Below, piece by piece: positions 48,171 through 55,952 of a stretch of DNA of 64,000 nucleotides. This DNA is from Micromonospora coerulea (lineage in GTDB: Bacteria > Actinomycetota > Actinomycetes > Mycobacteriales > Micromonosporaceae): positions 310,001 to 374,000 of the forward strand of contig NZ_JAEMUW010000001.1 of the NCBI RefSeq assembly GCF_016598485.1, given 5' to 3'. A program made the translations under genes and the position numbers. A model generated the notes under the pieces. The model saw nothing but the letters and a program-made list of their open reading frames with translations, had not been told where the DNA came from and made no database searches. The stretch's first letter is position 1; the number at the start of each line of letters is the position of its first letter.

Positions 48171-49280
48171 TCAGGATCCGGCGGCCGGCGCGTCCGGCCC
48201 GCGCTGGTCCCCCTCGCCGGGCCCGCGGTGGTCGGGCTCGCGGGCGTCGCCCTCGCCGCTGCGGGAGGAAAGCAGCCGGCGGTACGACGCCAGCCGGCGC
48301 GGGTCGGCCTTGCCGGCCGCCACCCAGGCGTCCAGCGCGCAGTCCGCCTCCTCGGCGGTGTGCTGGCAGTTCGCCGGGCAGTCGACCGTCGCCTCCACCA
48401 GGTCGGGGAAGCCGTGCAGCAGGCTCTCCGCGGAGACGTGCGCCAGCCCGAAGCTGCGCACCCCGGGGGTGTCGACGATCCACCCGGGGTCGCCCTTCGC
48501 GCCGGGCGTGGGCGGCAGCCGCAGCGCCACCGCGCTGGTCGAGGTGTGCCGGCCGCGGCCGATCGCGCTGACCACCCCGACCGCCCGGCCGGCCTCCGGG
48601 ACGAGGCGGTTGACCAGCGTCGACTTGCCGACCCCGGAGTGCCCCACCAGCACCGACACCCGGCCGGCGAGCAGCGCGCGCAGGGCGGCCAGGTCCGAGT
48701 CCGGCCGGATCAGCACGTACGGCAGCTCCAGCTCGGTGTAGTAGCCGAGCACCGCCTCCGGGCCGGCCAGGTCGGCCTTGGTCAGGCAGAGCAGCGGCTC
48801 GATGTCCGCGTCGTACGCGGCCACCAGGCAGCGGTCGATGAACCCGGTGCGCGGCGGCGGGTCGGCCAGCGCGCTGACGATCACCAACTGGTCGGCGTTG
48901 GCCACCACGACCCGTTCCAGCCGGCCCTCGGCGGTGGTCGCGTCGTCCTCGGCGGTGCGCCGGAGCACCGAGCTGCGTTCGGCGATCCGGACGATCCGGG
49001 CCAGCGCGCCGGGCGCCCCCGAGGTGTCCCCGACCAGCCCCACCCGGTCGCCCACCACCACCGACTTGCGCCCCAGCTCCCGGGCCCGCATCGCGGTCAC
49101 CGTCGGGTCGTCCGGGCCGGCGTCCGGCCAAACGCAGGTGTAGCGGCCCCGGTCCACGGCGATCACGAAACCGTCGACCGCGTCGGCGTGCCGGGGGCGG
49201 GTGCGCGTACGCGGGCGCGAGGACTTCCCGGGTCGCACCCGTACGTCGTCCTCGTCGTACTCGCGCCGTTTGGTCGCCAG
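48171..49280 (-). CDS. rsgA: Ribosome small-subunit-dependent GTPase A, probable CTG start
   Basis: 369 residues if initiated at CTG 49280. The circularly permuted GTPase has LTKAD (G4), GHSGVGKSTL (G1), DTPGV (G3) and a C-terminal zinc site CPANCQHTAEEADC; an OB-fold precedes it (GFVIAVDRGRYTCVW). RsgA helps mature the 30S subunit. The first ATG/GTG in frame is GTG 49238, but the residues before it, ATKRREYDEDDVR, match the start of actinobacterial RsgA (e.g. REYDExDVRVRPG). A strong GGAGGGGGG sits 6 nt before CTG 49280, and an in-frame stop (TGA) is close upstream. CTG initiation is therefore likely. It overlaps nothing and lies 18 nt after aroA. Confidence 0.85.
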   Translation of the reverse strand: MATKRREYDEDDVRVRPGKSSRPRTRTRPRHADAVDGFVIAVDRGRYTCVWPDAGPDDPTVTAMRARELGRKSVVVGDRVGLVGDTSGAPGALARIVRIAERSSVLRRTAEDDATTAEGRLERVVVANADQLVIVSALADPPPRTGFIDRCLVAAYDADIEPLLCLTKADLAGPEAVLGYYTELELPYVLIRPDSDLAALRALLAGRVSVLVGHSGVGKSTLVNRLVPEAGRAVGVVSAIGRGRHTSTSAVALRLPPTPGAKGDPGWIVDTPGVRSFGLAHVSAESLLHGFPDLVEATVDCPANCQHTAEEADCALDAWVAAGKADPRRLASYRRLLSSRSGEGDAREPDHRGPGEGDQRGPDAPAAGS

Positions 49281-49298
49281 GACCTGCCCCCCTCCGCC

Positions 49299-50600
49299 TC
49301 AGCTCTTGCCGGTCACCATTGCTGACCATAGCGCTGGGAACTCGGGCATGGTCTTCGACGTGCACGCCACGTCGTCCACCTCGATGCCCGGTACGGCCAG
49401 CCCGGCCACCGCGGCGGCATGCGCCATCCGGTGGTCCGCGTACGTCCGGAAGGTCCCGCCGCACAGCGGGCGCGGGCGGATCTCCAGCCCGTCGGCCGAC
49501 TCGGTGATGTCCGCGCCGAGCGCCGCGAACTCCCGGGCCAGCGCGGCGATCCGGTCGGTCTCGTGCCCCCGGATGTGGCCGACGCCGGTCAGCCGGGACG
49601 GCGAGTCGGCGAGCATGGCCAGCGCGGTCAGCGCCGGGGTCAGCTCGCTGACGTCGGACAGGTCGGCGTCCAGGCCGTGCACCACGCCGGTGCCGCGGAC
49701 GGTGAGGCCGCTGGTGGTCAGCGTCACCTCGCCGCCCATCCGGTGCAGCAGCGCGCGGAGCTGCTCGACCGGCTGCATGCTGCTGCGCGGCCAGCCCAGC
49801 AGGGTCACCTCACCGCCGGTGACCAGCGCGGCGGCGAAGAACGGCACCGCGCCGGAGAGGTCCGGCTCGATCTTCCAGCCGCGCCCGGTCAGCGGCCCCG
49901 GCTCGACCGTCCAGACGTCCGGGACGCTGTCGTCGACCGCCGCCCCGGCGGCCCGGAGCATCTGCACCGTCATCCGCAGGTGCGGCGCGGAGGGGACCGG
50001 CGGGCCCTCGTGGCGGACCACCACCCCCCGGTCGAAGCGCGGACCGGCCAGCAGCAGCCCGGAGACGAGCTGGCTGGAGGCGGAGGCGTCGATGACCACC
50101 GCACCGCCGGTGACCCGGCCGGCGCCGAGCACCGCCAGCGGCAGGCCGCCGGAGGGTGGCGTGTCGATGCGTACGCCGAGGGAGCGCAACGCCCCGATCA
50201 GCGGGCCGAGCGGACGGACCCGGGCCTGCGGGTCGCCGTCGAAGGTGACCCGCCCCTCGGCCAGCCCGGCCACCGGGGGCAGGAAGCGCATCACCGTGCC
50301 GGCGAGGCCGACATCGACGTGGGCCGGACCGACCAGCGGGCGCGGCCGGACCAGCCAGCGCGCGTCGTCGGAGATCGACATGTGCGCACCGAGGGCGCGC
50401 AGGCCACCGGCCATCAGCTCGGTGTCCCGGGCGCGCAGCGGCCCGTCCAGCGTCGACGGGCCACTGGCCAGGGCGCCGAGCACCAGGGCCCGCGCGGTCA
50501 TCGACTTGGAGCCGGGCAGGCGCAGCGTCGTCGCGACCGGGTCGCTGGCGGTCGGTGCGGTCCACGGCTGCGGCGGCCGGGTCGCGGTCAGATTCCCCAC
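49299..50600 (-). CDS. aroA: 3-phosphoshikimate 1-carboxyvinyltransferase (EPSP synthase)
   Basis: 433 residues. Catalyses shikimate 3-phosphate + PEP to EPSP. Key blocks: LRLPGSKSMTARALVLGALA (PEP/S3P Lys), VGLAGTVMRFLPP (inter-domain, GxAGTxxRF), SASSQLVSGLLLAG, PDLSGAVPFFAAALVTG (catalytic Asp), and ADHRMAHAAAVAGL (DHRMAM). It is the glyphosate-sensitive class I layout by motif (GTVMRF; no class II-specific features verified). GTG 50600 has CAGAAT (50612-50607) 6 nt upstream, a leaderless promoter. rsgA follows 18 nt downstream. Confidence 0.95.
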   Translation of the reverse strand: MGNLTATRPPQPWTAPTASDPVATTLRLPGSKSMTARALVLGALASGPSTLDGPLRARDTELMAGGLRALGAHMSISDDARWLVRPRPLVGPAHVDVGLAGTVMRFLPPVAGLAEGRVTFDGDPQARVRPLGPLIGALRSLGVRIDTPPSGGLPLAVLGAGRVTGGAVVIDASASSQLVSGLLLAGPRFDRGVVVRHEGPPVPSAPHLRMTVQMLRAAGAAVDDSVPDVWTVEPGPLTGRGWKIEPDLSGAVPFFAAALVTGGEVTLLGWPRSSMQPVEQLRALLHRMGGEVTLTTSGLTVRGTGVVHGLDADLSDVSELTPALTALAMLADSPSRLTGVGHIRGHETDRIAALAREFAALGADITESADGLEIRPRPLCGGTFRTYADHRMAHAAAVAGLAVPGIEVDDVACTSKTMPEFPALWSAMVTGKS

Positions 50601-50702
50601 GGTCACATTCTGCCAAGTCCGGCGGCGCGCGGACCCGGCCATCGGGTCGACTCCCGGTTGGCGGGACAGCCGGAAGGCCCCGGGCGCGTTAGCGTGGGCG
50701 CC

Positions 50703-51413
50703 ATGTGCGGGAGGTACGCGACGACCCGGAGCGCGGGCGACCTGAGCGCGCTGTTCGAGTCGTACGACGAGACCGACGGCGGGGTCGGGCCGGACTTCAA
50801 CGTCGCCCCGACCGACCCGGTGCCGCTGGTCCGGCTGGCGCCGGAGGGGCACCGGGCGCTCTCGGTGGGCCGCTGGGGCCTGGTCCCGCACTGGTCCCGC
50901 AGTGCGGGCGGCGCGGCCCGCATGATCAACGCGCGCGCCGAGACCATCGCGACCAGCCGGGCGTACGCCCCGTCCTTCGCCCGCCGCCGCTGCCTGGTCC
51001 CCGCCGACGGCTGGTACGAGTGGGTCCGGGGCCCCGGCGGTCGCCGGCAGCCCTTCTACCTGACGCCGGCGGACGGCTCGGTGCTCGCCTTCGCCGGCAT
51101 CTGGTCGCTCTGGGAGGCGGCCGGCAGCCCGCTGCTCACCTTCAGCGTGCTCACCACGCCGGCGGTCGGCGAGCTGGCCGAGGTGCACGACCGGATGCCG
51201 CTGCTGCTGCCCCGGGAGCGCTGGGCGGGCTGGCTCGCCCCGACCGACGATCCCGCCGCGCTGCTCGCCCCGCCGCCGGCGGACTGGCTCGCCGGGCTGG
51301 AGGTCCGGCCGGTCTCCCCGGCGGTCGGCGACGTCCGCAACGACGGTCCCGGGCTGACCGCCCGGGTCCCGCTCGCGCGCGAGGAGGCCGACACGGAAAT
51401 GACCCTGTTCTGA
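50703..51413 (+). CDS. SRAP (YedK/HMCES) abasic-site crosslinking protein
   Basis: 236-residue SOS-response-associated peptidase-type protein. Cys2 (MCGRYA, after Met removal the catalytic N-terminal Cys) forms a thiazolidine with abasic sites in single-stranded DNA. Other active-site parts are present: FNVAPTDPVPLV, WGLVPHWS, NARAETIATS, RRCLVPADGWYEW and VHDRMPLLLP (catalytic His). TAGCGT (50690-50695) is 7 nt before ATG 50703: leaderless. In M. tuberculosis the homologue Rv3226c is likewise divergent from aroA. It adds to the repair theme of the window. Confidence 0.95.
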   Translation: MCGRYATTRSAGDLSALFESYDETDGGVGPDFNVAPTDPVPLVRLAPEGHRALSVGRWGLVPHWSRSAGGAARMINARAETIATSRAYAPSFARRRCLVPADGWYEWVRGPGGRRQPFYLTPADGSVLAFAGIWSLWEAAGSPLLTFSVLTTPAVGELAEVHDRMPLLLPRERWAGWLAPTDDPAALLAPPPADWLAGLEVRPVSPAVGDVRNDGPGLTARVPLAREEADTEMTLF

Positions 51414-51420
51414 TCACTGT

Positions 51421-51440
51421 CAGCACATTGTCGTGTGCTG
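51421..51440 (+). terminator. Weak hairpin after SRAP gene
   Basis: CAGCACA (51421-51427) / TGTGCTG (51434-51440), 7 bp with loop TTGTCG, followed by ATTTGCC. Possible weak terminator. Confidence 0.4.
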
Positions 51441-51615
51441 ATTTGCCGGGTTGGCCTGAAACGTCGCCCGGCCGTTTAGTCATCTTTGCCGAAGACCCTT
51501 GTCCCCGTGTCCGCAAGTGCGATAGAACACAGCGCCGGTGGTGGGCGTCGATTCGCACGGGGCGGATGGCACCCATCGATCCTTTGTGATCTTGCCGGTC
51601 CCACGGGGGAGGTGG

Positions 51616-52014
51616 GTGGATTTGACACGGGCACGCATGCCCCGCCCGCACGAGGTGGCTGCCGCACGACGAGATCCGCGACTGCTGCGGGCGTTGCGCG
51701 AACGGCGCCAGGACGATGCGTGGCGGACCAGAGGGACCTGCCAGAGCGTGGACCCGGAAACGTTCTTTCCGGCACCCAACGAACCGGCCGACGCGGCCGT
51801 GACGCTCTGCCGCAGTTGTGACGTCCAGGGCTCCTGCCTCGCGTGGGCGCTCGAGGTGGGGGACTGCCACGGCGTCTGGGGTGGCACCACCCCGCGCGAG
51901 CGGCGGGCGATGCTCGTCGCCTGGCGCAGCGAGGTGCAGCCGGATCCGGACGCGCTCGACGAGGCCGGTCCGCCGGTCCGCGACCGCCTGCTCACGCTGG
52001 TGCCGCTGAGCTGA
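51616..52014 (+). CDS. WhiB family (Wbl) iron-sulfur transcription factor
   Basis: 132 residues from GTG 51616. Fe-S cysteines C42, C65, C68 and C74 (GTCQSVDPETFFP, LCRSCDVQGSC) and the turn GVWGG (86-90), then TPRERRAMLVAW and a C-terminal tail with no AT-hook. An extra Cys84 sits next to the turn. It lacks the WhiB7 tail and does not closely match the highly conserved WhiB1/WblE opening, so I leave the subfamily open. The start has GGGGGAGG a few nt upstream; ATG 51637 is an alternative. It lies between the SRAP and alpha/beta hydrolase genes and 1 kb from sigR. Likely regulates by contacting the primary sigma factor. Confidence 0.87.
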   Translation: MDLTRARMPRPHEVAAARRDPRLLRALRERRQDDAWRTRGTCQSVDPETFFPAPNEPADAAVTLCRSCDVQGSCLAWALEVGDCHGVWGGTTPRERRAMLVAWRSEVQPDPDALDEAGPPVRDRLLTLVPLS

Positions 52015-52171
52015 CCCGCTCGCGGTGACCGTCGCCGCCCGCATTGCCCCGGTGGGGCAGCGGGCGGCGTCGGCGTCTCCGCGTGCCGGGCGTCGCCGGC
52101 GCGCGGTGCCGGACCCGACGGGCGAGGGGGACGGCGGGAGCGGCGTACCAGCCGGGACGCAGAATGGGTCG

Positions 52172-52786
52172 GTGCGGCACCGCGACGAGATCGAGACCCC
52201 CCGGGGACCGGCCCGGGTGGACACCGACCTGCCGGCGGGAACGGCGTCGACCCTGCTCGTACTCGGGCACGGCGCCGGCGGCGGGGTGGACGCGCCGGAC
52301 CTGCTGGCGGTCCGCGACGCGCTGGTCGGCGCGGGACTGGCGGTGGTGCGGGTGACCCAGCCGTACCGGGTGGCCGGTCGCCGTGCGCCCGCGCCGGCCG
52401 GGCAGCTCGACGAGGCATGGACGGCGGTGCTGTCCGCGCTGCGGCAGCGCCACCCGGCGATCACCCGGTGGTTGGTCGGTGGTCGGTCCAGCGGGGCGCG
52501 GGTCGCCTGCCGGACGGCGGAGGCGGTCGGCGCGGCGGGGATCGTCGCGCTGGCGTTCCCGCTGCACCCGCCGGGCCGCCCGGACCGCTCCCGGGCGGCG
52601 GAACTGGCGACCGGCCTGCCGACCCTGGTGGTCAACGGCGACCGGGACCCGTTCGGGGCGCCCGACCGGGCGGCCGGCGTGGAGGTGGTGCTGCGCCCCG
52701 GCGAGCGTCACGACCTGCGCCGCGACCCGGCCGGCACGGCCGACGTGGTGCTGGGCTGGCTGCGTACCCGGGGCTGGGTGGACTGA
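52172..52786 (+). CDS. Alpha/beta hydrolase (KANL3/Tex30-like, dienelactone hydrolase fold)
   Basis: 204 residues. Features: TLLVLGHGAGGGVDAPDL (oxyanion region with HGAGG), VGGRSSGARVA (nucleophile Ser in GRSSG), VNGDRDPFG (acid Asp) and ERHDLRR (catalytic His). This is the bacterial Tex30/KANL3-like hydrolase subgroup; substrate unknown. GTG 52172 follows CAGAAT (52160-52165) by 6 nt, a leaderless promoter. A long hairpin at 52877-52920 terminates it before sigR. Confidence 0.85.
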   Translation: MRHRDEIETPRGPARVDTDLPAGTASTLLVLGHGAGGGVDAPDLLAVRDALVGAGLAVVRVTQPYRVAGRRAPAPAGQLDEAWTAVLSALRQRHPAITRWLVGGRSSGARVACRTAEAVGAAGIVALAFPLHPPGRPDRSRAAELATGLPTLVVNGDRDPFGAPDRAAGVEVVLRPGERHDLRRDPAGTADVVLGWLRTRGWVD

Positions 52787-52876
52787 GCGCCGGGCGTGAC
52801 CGCAGGTGCCGACGGGTCGTTGATCGGGTGGTGTCGGGCGTCCGGTTCGGGCGGTCGACGCCATCCTCCCAGGCCC

Positions 52877-52920
52877 TTCCTGGTCCCAGCGCCGGTCGCG
52901 GCCGGGGCCGGGACCAGGAA
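52877..52920 (+). terminator. Hairpin terminator between hydrolase and sigR
   Basis: Perfect 11-bp arms TTCCTGGTCCC (52877-52887) / GGGACCAGGAA (52910-52920) with further GC pairing inside the loop. Confidence 0.6.
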
Positions 52921-52933
52921 CGGCGGGGTCGGT

Positions 52934-52959
52934 GGAATGTGCCGCCCCACGGCGCGGTT
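52934..52959 (+). promoter_or_regulatory. Perfect sigma-R autoregulatory promoter (GGAAT-N18-GTT)
   Basis: GGAAT at 52934-52938, exactly 18 nt, GTT at 52957-52959. This is the consensus of thiol-oxidative-stress sigma-R/sigma-H, placed 41 nt before the long sigR start (GTG 53000), so transcription begins at about 52966. Confidence 0.88.
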
Positions 52960-52999
52960 ACTACCCCTGGATGACATTTCCAGCCGAGGGGGGTGACCG

Positions 53000-53812
53000 G
53001 TGCCGACCGAGACACGGAGCCGGGAGCGGGACGAACAGGACGCGCGGCAGCTGAGGCGGCTGTTGGACGCGCCGGAGTGGCCCGCCGAGGCGTCGGCCGT
53101 GGTGAGCACCAGCACACCCGCCGGAAGTGAATCTGCGGACAGGTCCGTACGCGTATCCTCGGCGGGAAAGCATCCGACGCGAGGGGATGTGCGGTTGACC
53201 ACCGAGAAGACGGACGAGCGCAGGGCCCGCTTCGAGCGGGACGCGATGCCATTCGTCGATCAGCTCTACGCTGCCGGACTGCGGATGACCCGCAACCCGG
53301 CGGATGCCGAGGACCTGGTCCAGGAGACGTACCTGAAGGCGTACTCCGCCTTCCACCAGTTCGAGCAGGGCACGAACCTGAAGGCCTGGCTCTACCGGAT
53401 CCTGACCAACACCTACATCAACTCCTACCGCAAGCGGCAGCGCCAGCCGATTCAGGCGCCGACCGAGGAGATCACCGACTGGCAGCTCGCCGAGGCCGAG
53501 TCGCACACCTCCAGCGGGCTGCGCTCGGCGGAGACCGAGGCGCTGGACCGCCTGCCGGACAGCGACGTCAAGGAGGCCCTCCAGCAGTTGCCGGAGGAGT
53601 TCCGCATGGCGGTCTACCTCACCGACGTCGAGGGCTTCTCCTACAAGGAGGTCGCCGACATCATGGGCACGCCGATCGGCACCGTGATGTCGCGGCTGCA
53701 CCGCGGCCGTCGTAATCTGCGCAAGCTGCTCGAGCAGTACGCCGCGGAGCGGGGCTTCAGCTCCGCGCCGTCCTCGAAGGGTTCGACCGCCGCCGCCGGC
53801 CGGGAGGTGTGA
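53000..53812 (+). CDS. sigR: RNA polymerase ECF sigma factor SigR/SigH, with alternative long and short starts
   Basis: 270 residues from GTG 53000. The sigma core is [38 protein letters not shown] (region 2), [28 protein letters not shown], then [47 protein letters not shown] (region 4). Typical SigR/SigH starts near [13 protein letters not shown]; here that is TTG 53195, with GAGGGG 8 nt upstream, giving a ~205-residue sigma-R. The upstream ~65 residues are a polar extension with its own GTG and ribosome site (GAGGGGGGTGA), made from the autoregulated promoter. This reproduces the two-isoform sigma-R / sigma-R' arrangement of Streptomyces. It controls thiol-disulfide stress genes and is held by RsrA, encoded next. 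Confidence 0.93.
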   Translation: MPTETRSRERDEQDARQLRRLLDAPEWPAEASAVVSTSTPAGSESADRSVRVSSAGKHPTRGDVRLTTEKTDERRARFERDAMPFVDQLYAAGLRMTRNPADAEDLVQETYLKAYSAFHQFEQGTNLKAWLYRILTNTYINSYRKRQRQPIQAPTEEITDWQLAEAESHTSSGLRSAETEALDRLPDSDVKEALQQLPEEFRMAVYLTDVEGFSYKEVADIMGTPIGTVMSRLHRGRRNLRKLLEQYAAERGFSSAPSSKGSTAAAGREV

Positions 53813-53814
53813 CC

Positions 53815-54102
53815 GTGAGCTGTGGAGAGCCGCACGAGACGGACTGCCGCGAGGTGCTCGCGGAGGTCTACCTCTACCTGGATCTGGAGTGCGCCGACGA
53901 GCGCCGGCTGCTGATCCGGCACCACCTCGACGAGTGCGGGCACTGCCTGCGCGAGTACGGCATCGAGCAGGAGGTGAAGGCGCTGGTGGCGCGCTGCTGC
54001 GGCAACGAGACCGCGCCGGCGCAGCTGCGCGAGCGGCTGCGGGTCCGCCTCACCGAGCTGGTGGTCTTCGAGAGCACCGAGTCCCGCGAGCTGGCTGACT
54101 GA
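53815..54102 (+). CDS. rsrA: Zinc-binding redox-sensing anti-sigma factor RsrA/RshA
   Basis: 95 residues from GTG 53815, 7 nt after GGGAGG. The ZAS motif H37-x3-C41-x2-C44 (HLDECGHC) plus C11 binds zinc; oxidation to a disulfide releases SigR. Further cysteines: C3, C61 and C62. The GTG at 53809, overlapping the sigR stop, would have only a 1-nt spacer to the ribosome site. Translationally coupled to sigR, as in all known sigR-rsrA pairs. A strong bidirectional terminator follows at 54124-54163. Confidence 0.94.
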   Translation: MSCGEPHETDCREVLAEVYLYLDLECADERRLLIRHHLDECGHCLREYGIEQEVKALVARCCGNETAPAQLRERLRVRLTELVVFESTESRELAD

Positions 54103-54123
54103 CCAGCGTCTCAGCCGTACGTA

Positions 54124-54163
54124 CACCGGTGGCCCGGGTCGATTCCGACCCGGGCCACCGGTG
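54124..54163. terminator. Bidirectional terminator between rsrA and bL37
   Basis: Perfect 18-bp stem CACCGGTGGCCCGGGTCG (54124-54141) / CGACCCGGGCCACCGGTG (54146-54163), loop ATTC, then TTTCC. Confidence 0.88.
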
Positions 54164-54221
54164 TTTCCGGCCCTGGGCCGGGGGAGCTGCCGATCATCGA
54201 GGCGGGCGCACCCGCCGACGA

Positions 54222-54296
54222 TCAGGAGTTGGGGCGCTTGCCGTGGTTCGCGGCGCTCTTCCTCCGGGCCTTCTTTCTCCGGGACTTCTTCGCCAT
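54222..54296 (-). CDS. 50S ribosomal protein bL37 (24 residues)
   Basis: A very short, highly basic protein: ATG 54296, opening MAKKSRRKKARRKSA and ending ANHGKRPNS. The terminal NHGKRPN matches the actinobacterial ribosomal protein bL37, discovered structurally in mycobacterial 50S subunits. AAGGAGG lies about 7 nt before the ATG, an excellent ribosome site. It is convergent with rsrA across the terminator at 54124-54163. The identity of this gene rests on motif and size. Confidence 0.85.
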   Translation of the reverse strand: MAKKSRRKKARRKSAANHGKRPNS

Positions 54297-54527
54297 GCTG
54301 TGCCTCCTTGTGCTGGTCACGGTCCGACCGCGGGCAGGCGCGGCGGAGGTCGCGTGCCGATCCGCCGGGCGTGGCGGGGACCGACGGACCTGATGCTAGT
54401 GCCGGTGGGGTGGCCGGTGGTCCGGCGGGGGCGAAACCGGCGTGGTGGGCGCTCCGCGTCCGCCGGTGACCCGGTTCATGATTGGATACCGTTCGCAGGA
54501 ACACCGGTGGAGAGGGAGGGCCGTGAC

Positions 54528-54743
54528 ATGGCCGAGGAGATCCGCGCCGAGATGGTGGCGAACGTCTGGAAGGTCGTCGCGTCGGCCGGGGACACCGTGT
54601 CCGAGGGGGACACGCTGGTGATCCTGGAGTCGATGAAGATGGAGATCCCGGTCGTCGCCGAGGCGGACGGCGTGGTCAAGCAGATCGCCGTCAACGAGGG
54701 CGACGTCGTGCAGGACGGCGACCTGATCGCGGTGATCGATTGA
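54528..54743 (+). CDS. Biotinyl/lipoyl-carrier protein (TB7.3-like)
   Basis: 71 residues, a free-standing biotinyl/lipoyl domain. The attachment lysine sits in ILESMKMEIPVV (ESMKME, biotin type). Flanking turns GDTVSEGDTL and EGDVVQDGDLIAVID complete the hammerhead fold. The mycobacterial homologue is the small biotinylated protein TB7.3 (Rv3221c), adjacent to rshA and sigH. No carboxylase subunit is adjacent, so its partner is elsewhere. ATG 54528 has GAGGGAGGG upstream. The GNAT gene overlaps its stop (TTGA). Confidence 0.92.
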   Translation: MAEEIRAEMVANVWKVVASAGDTVSEGDTLVILESMKMEIPVVAEADGVVKQIAVNEGDVVQDGDLIAVID

Positions 54744-55252
54744 CCGGCCTCGCCGTCCGTCGGGCCGAGCCGGCCGACTACCCGGCGGTGGCCCGGCTGA
54801 CGGTCGCCGCCTACGAGGCCGACGGGCAGCTCAAGGGCGAGAACGGGTACGCCGTGACGCTCGCCGACGTGGCCACCCGGGCGGAGACCGGCGAGGTGCT
54901 GGTGGCCACGGACGAGGCCACCGGCCAGGTGCTCGGCGCGGTGACCTTCGTGCTGTCCGGCACCCCGTACGCCGAGCTCTCCGGGCCGGGTGAGGCGGAG
55001 TTCCGGATGCTGGCCGTGGATCCGGCCGCGCAGGGCCGGGGCGCCGGGGCGGTGCTGGCCCGCGCGTGCGTGGCCCGAGCGACCGCGCTGGGCTGCACGG
55101 CGGTGGTCATCTGCGTACGCAGCGGGATGGCGGCCGCGGCGCACCGGCTCTACGAGCGGCTGGGCTTCGTCCGGGTGCCGGAGAAGGACTGGTCCCCGCT
55201 GCCCGGGGTGGAACTGCTCGGCCTGCGCCTGGAACTCGCCGCGCGCCGCTGA
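54740..55252 (+). CDS. GNAT family N-acetyltransferase
   Basis: 170 residues. The acetyl-CoA site is visible as AEFRMLAVDPAAQGRGAGAVLARACVARA (motif A with Q/RGxGxG), and the C-terminal VRSGMAAAAHRLYERLGFVRVPE (motif B, YERLGF). Unusual is the TTG start at 54740, which overlaps the stop of the carrier-protein gene. Substrate unknown. Confidence 0.88.
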   Translation: MTGLAVRRAEPADYPAVARLTVAAYEADGQLKGENGYAVTLADVATRAETGEVLVATDEATGQVLGAVTFVLSGTPYAELSGPGEAEFRMLAVDPAAQGRGAGAVLARACVARATALGCTAVVICVRSGMAAAAHRLYERLGFVRVPEKDWSPLPGVELLGLRLELAARR

Positions 55253-55270
55253 CCGACCTGCCCGGCCCGG

Positions 55271-55840
55271 TCAGTCGGCGTTCCCGATCTTCGCCAGCAG
55301 CTCGTCGGCGACCTCGAGGGCGATCCTCTTCCGCTCCTCGTCGGTGATGTGCGGGGCGCGCACCGCGAACCAGCTGGTGTGCACGGCGAACAGGGTCAGC
55401 GCGGCGCGCAGCTGCGCGGCGGGGGAGTCGTCGCCCCGACACAGCTGGTCGGCGAGGCCCAGCATCCGTTCCCGCATCTGCATTCCCGCAGCGAGGCTCT
55501 TCAGCACCGTCTGGTTCTGCTCGAAGAAGCGCATCACCGACGGCTGCTCGCCGGCGAACATGGCGTCCGCGTACCGGGTGATCAGCGCTCGGCGGGTGGC
55601 CAGGGTGGCCGGCTGCGACCGGGCCCAGGCGATCAGCTCGTCCATCCGGCGCAGCCGGTCCTCGACGAAGCTGTTGACGATCTCGTCCTTGCTCTTGAAG
55701 TGGTAGTAGAGGGCGGCCTTCGTCACGCCCAGCCGCTCGGCGATCTCCCGGAGCGAGGTCTTCTCGTACCCCTGCTCGGTGAAGAGCTCCAGCGCGACGG
55801 CCTGGATGCGTTCCCGCGTGCCGCCTGTGCTCTCCCTCAC
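55271..55840 (-). CDS. TetR family repressor of the adjacent efflux pump
   Basis: 189 residues from GTG 55840. N-terminal TetR helix-turn-helix: RERIQAVALELFTEQGYEKTSLREIAERLGVTKAALYYHFKSKDEIV. The C-terminal ligand domain is helical (ALITRYADAMFAGEQPSVMRFFEQNQTV). It is divergent from the DHA2 efflux gene, with an operator-like palindrome between them (55891-55910). It presumably represses both genes until a drug binds. The longer in-frame starts run into the promoter and are rejected. Confidence 0.92.
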   Translation of the reverse strand: MRESTGGTRERIQAVALELFTEQGYEKTSLREIAERLGVTKAALYYHFKSKDEIVNSFVEDRLRRMDELIAWARSQPATLATRRALITRYADAMFAGEQPSVMRFFEQNQTVLKSLAAGMQMRERMLGLADQLCRGDDSPAAQLRAALTLFAVHTSWFAVRAPHITDEERKRIALEVADELLAKIGNAD

Positions 55841-55858
55841 CTGTACCACCCAACTCGC

Positions 55859-55910
55859 TTGACGGTTTTCTGCTGTCCAACTTACCGTGCGGCTAGTAAG
55901 GTGACTAGCC
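55859..55910 (+). promoter_or_regulatory. Efflux-gene promoter with TetR operator
   Basis: -35 TTGACG (55859-55864), 18-nt spacer, -10 TACCGT (55883-55888). Immediately after is GGCTAGT-N6-ACTAGCC (55891-55910), a perfect 7-bp inverted repeat covering the expected start point. A looser CTTAC...GTAAG repeat overlaps on the left. Confidence 0.7.
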
Positions 55911-55952
55911 GGGCGGCAAGTAAGTGCGACACATCTCCGGGGGAGCTTACCC

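Noticed and set aside
53809..53814. GTG 53809 as the rsrA start
   Set aside because: Only 1 nt separates it from the ribosome site; GTG 53815 has a 7-nt spacer.
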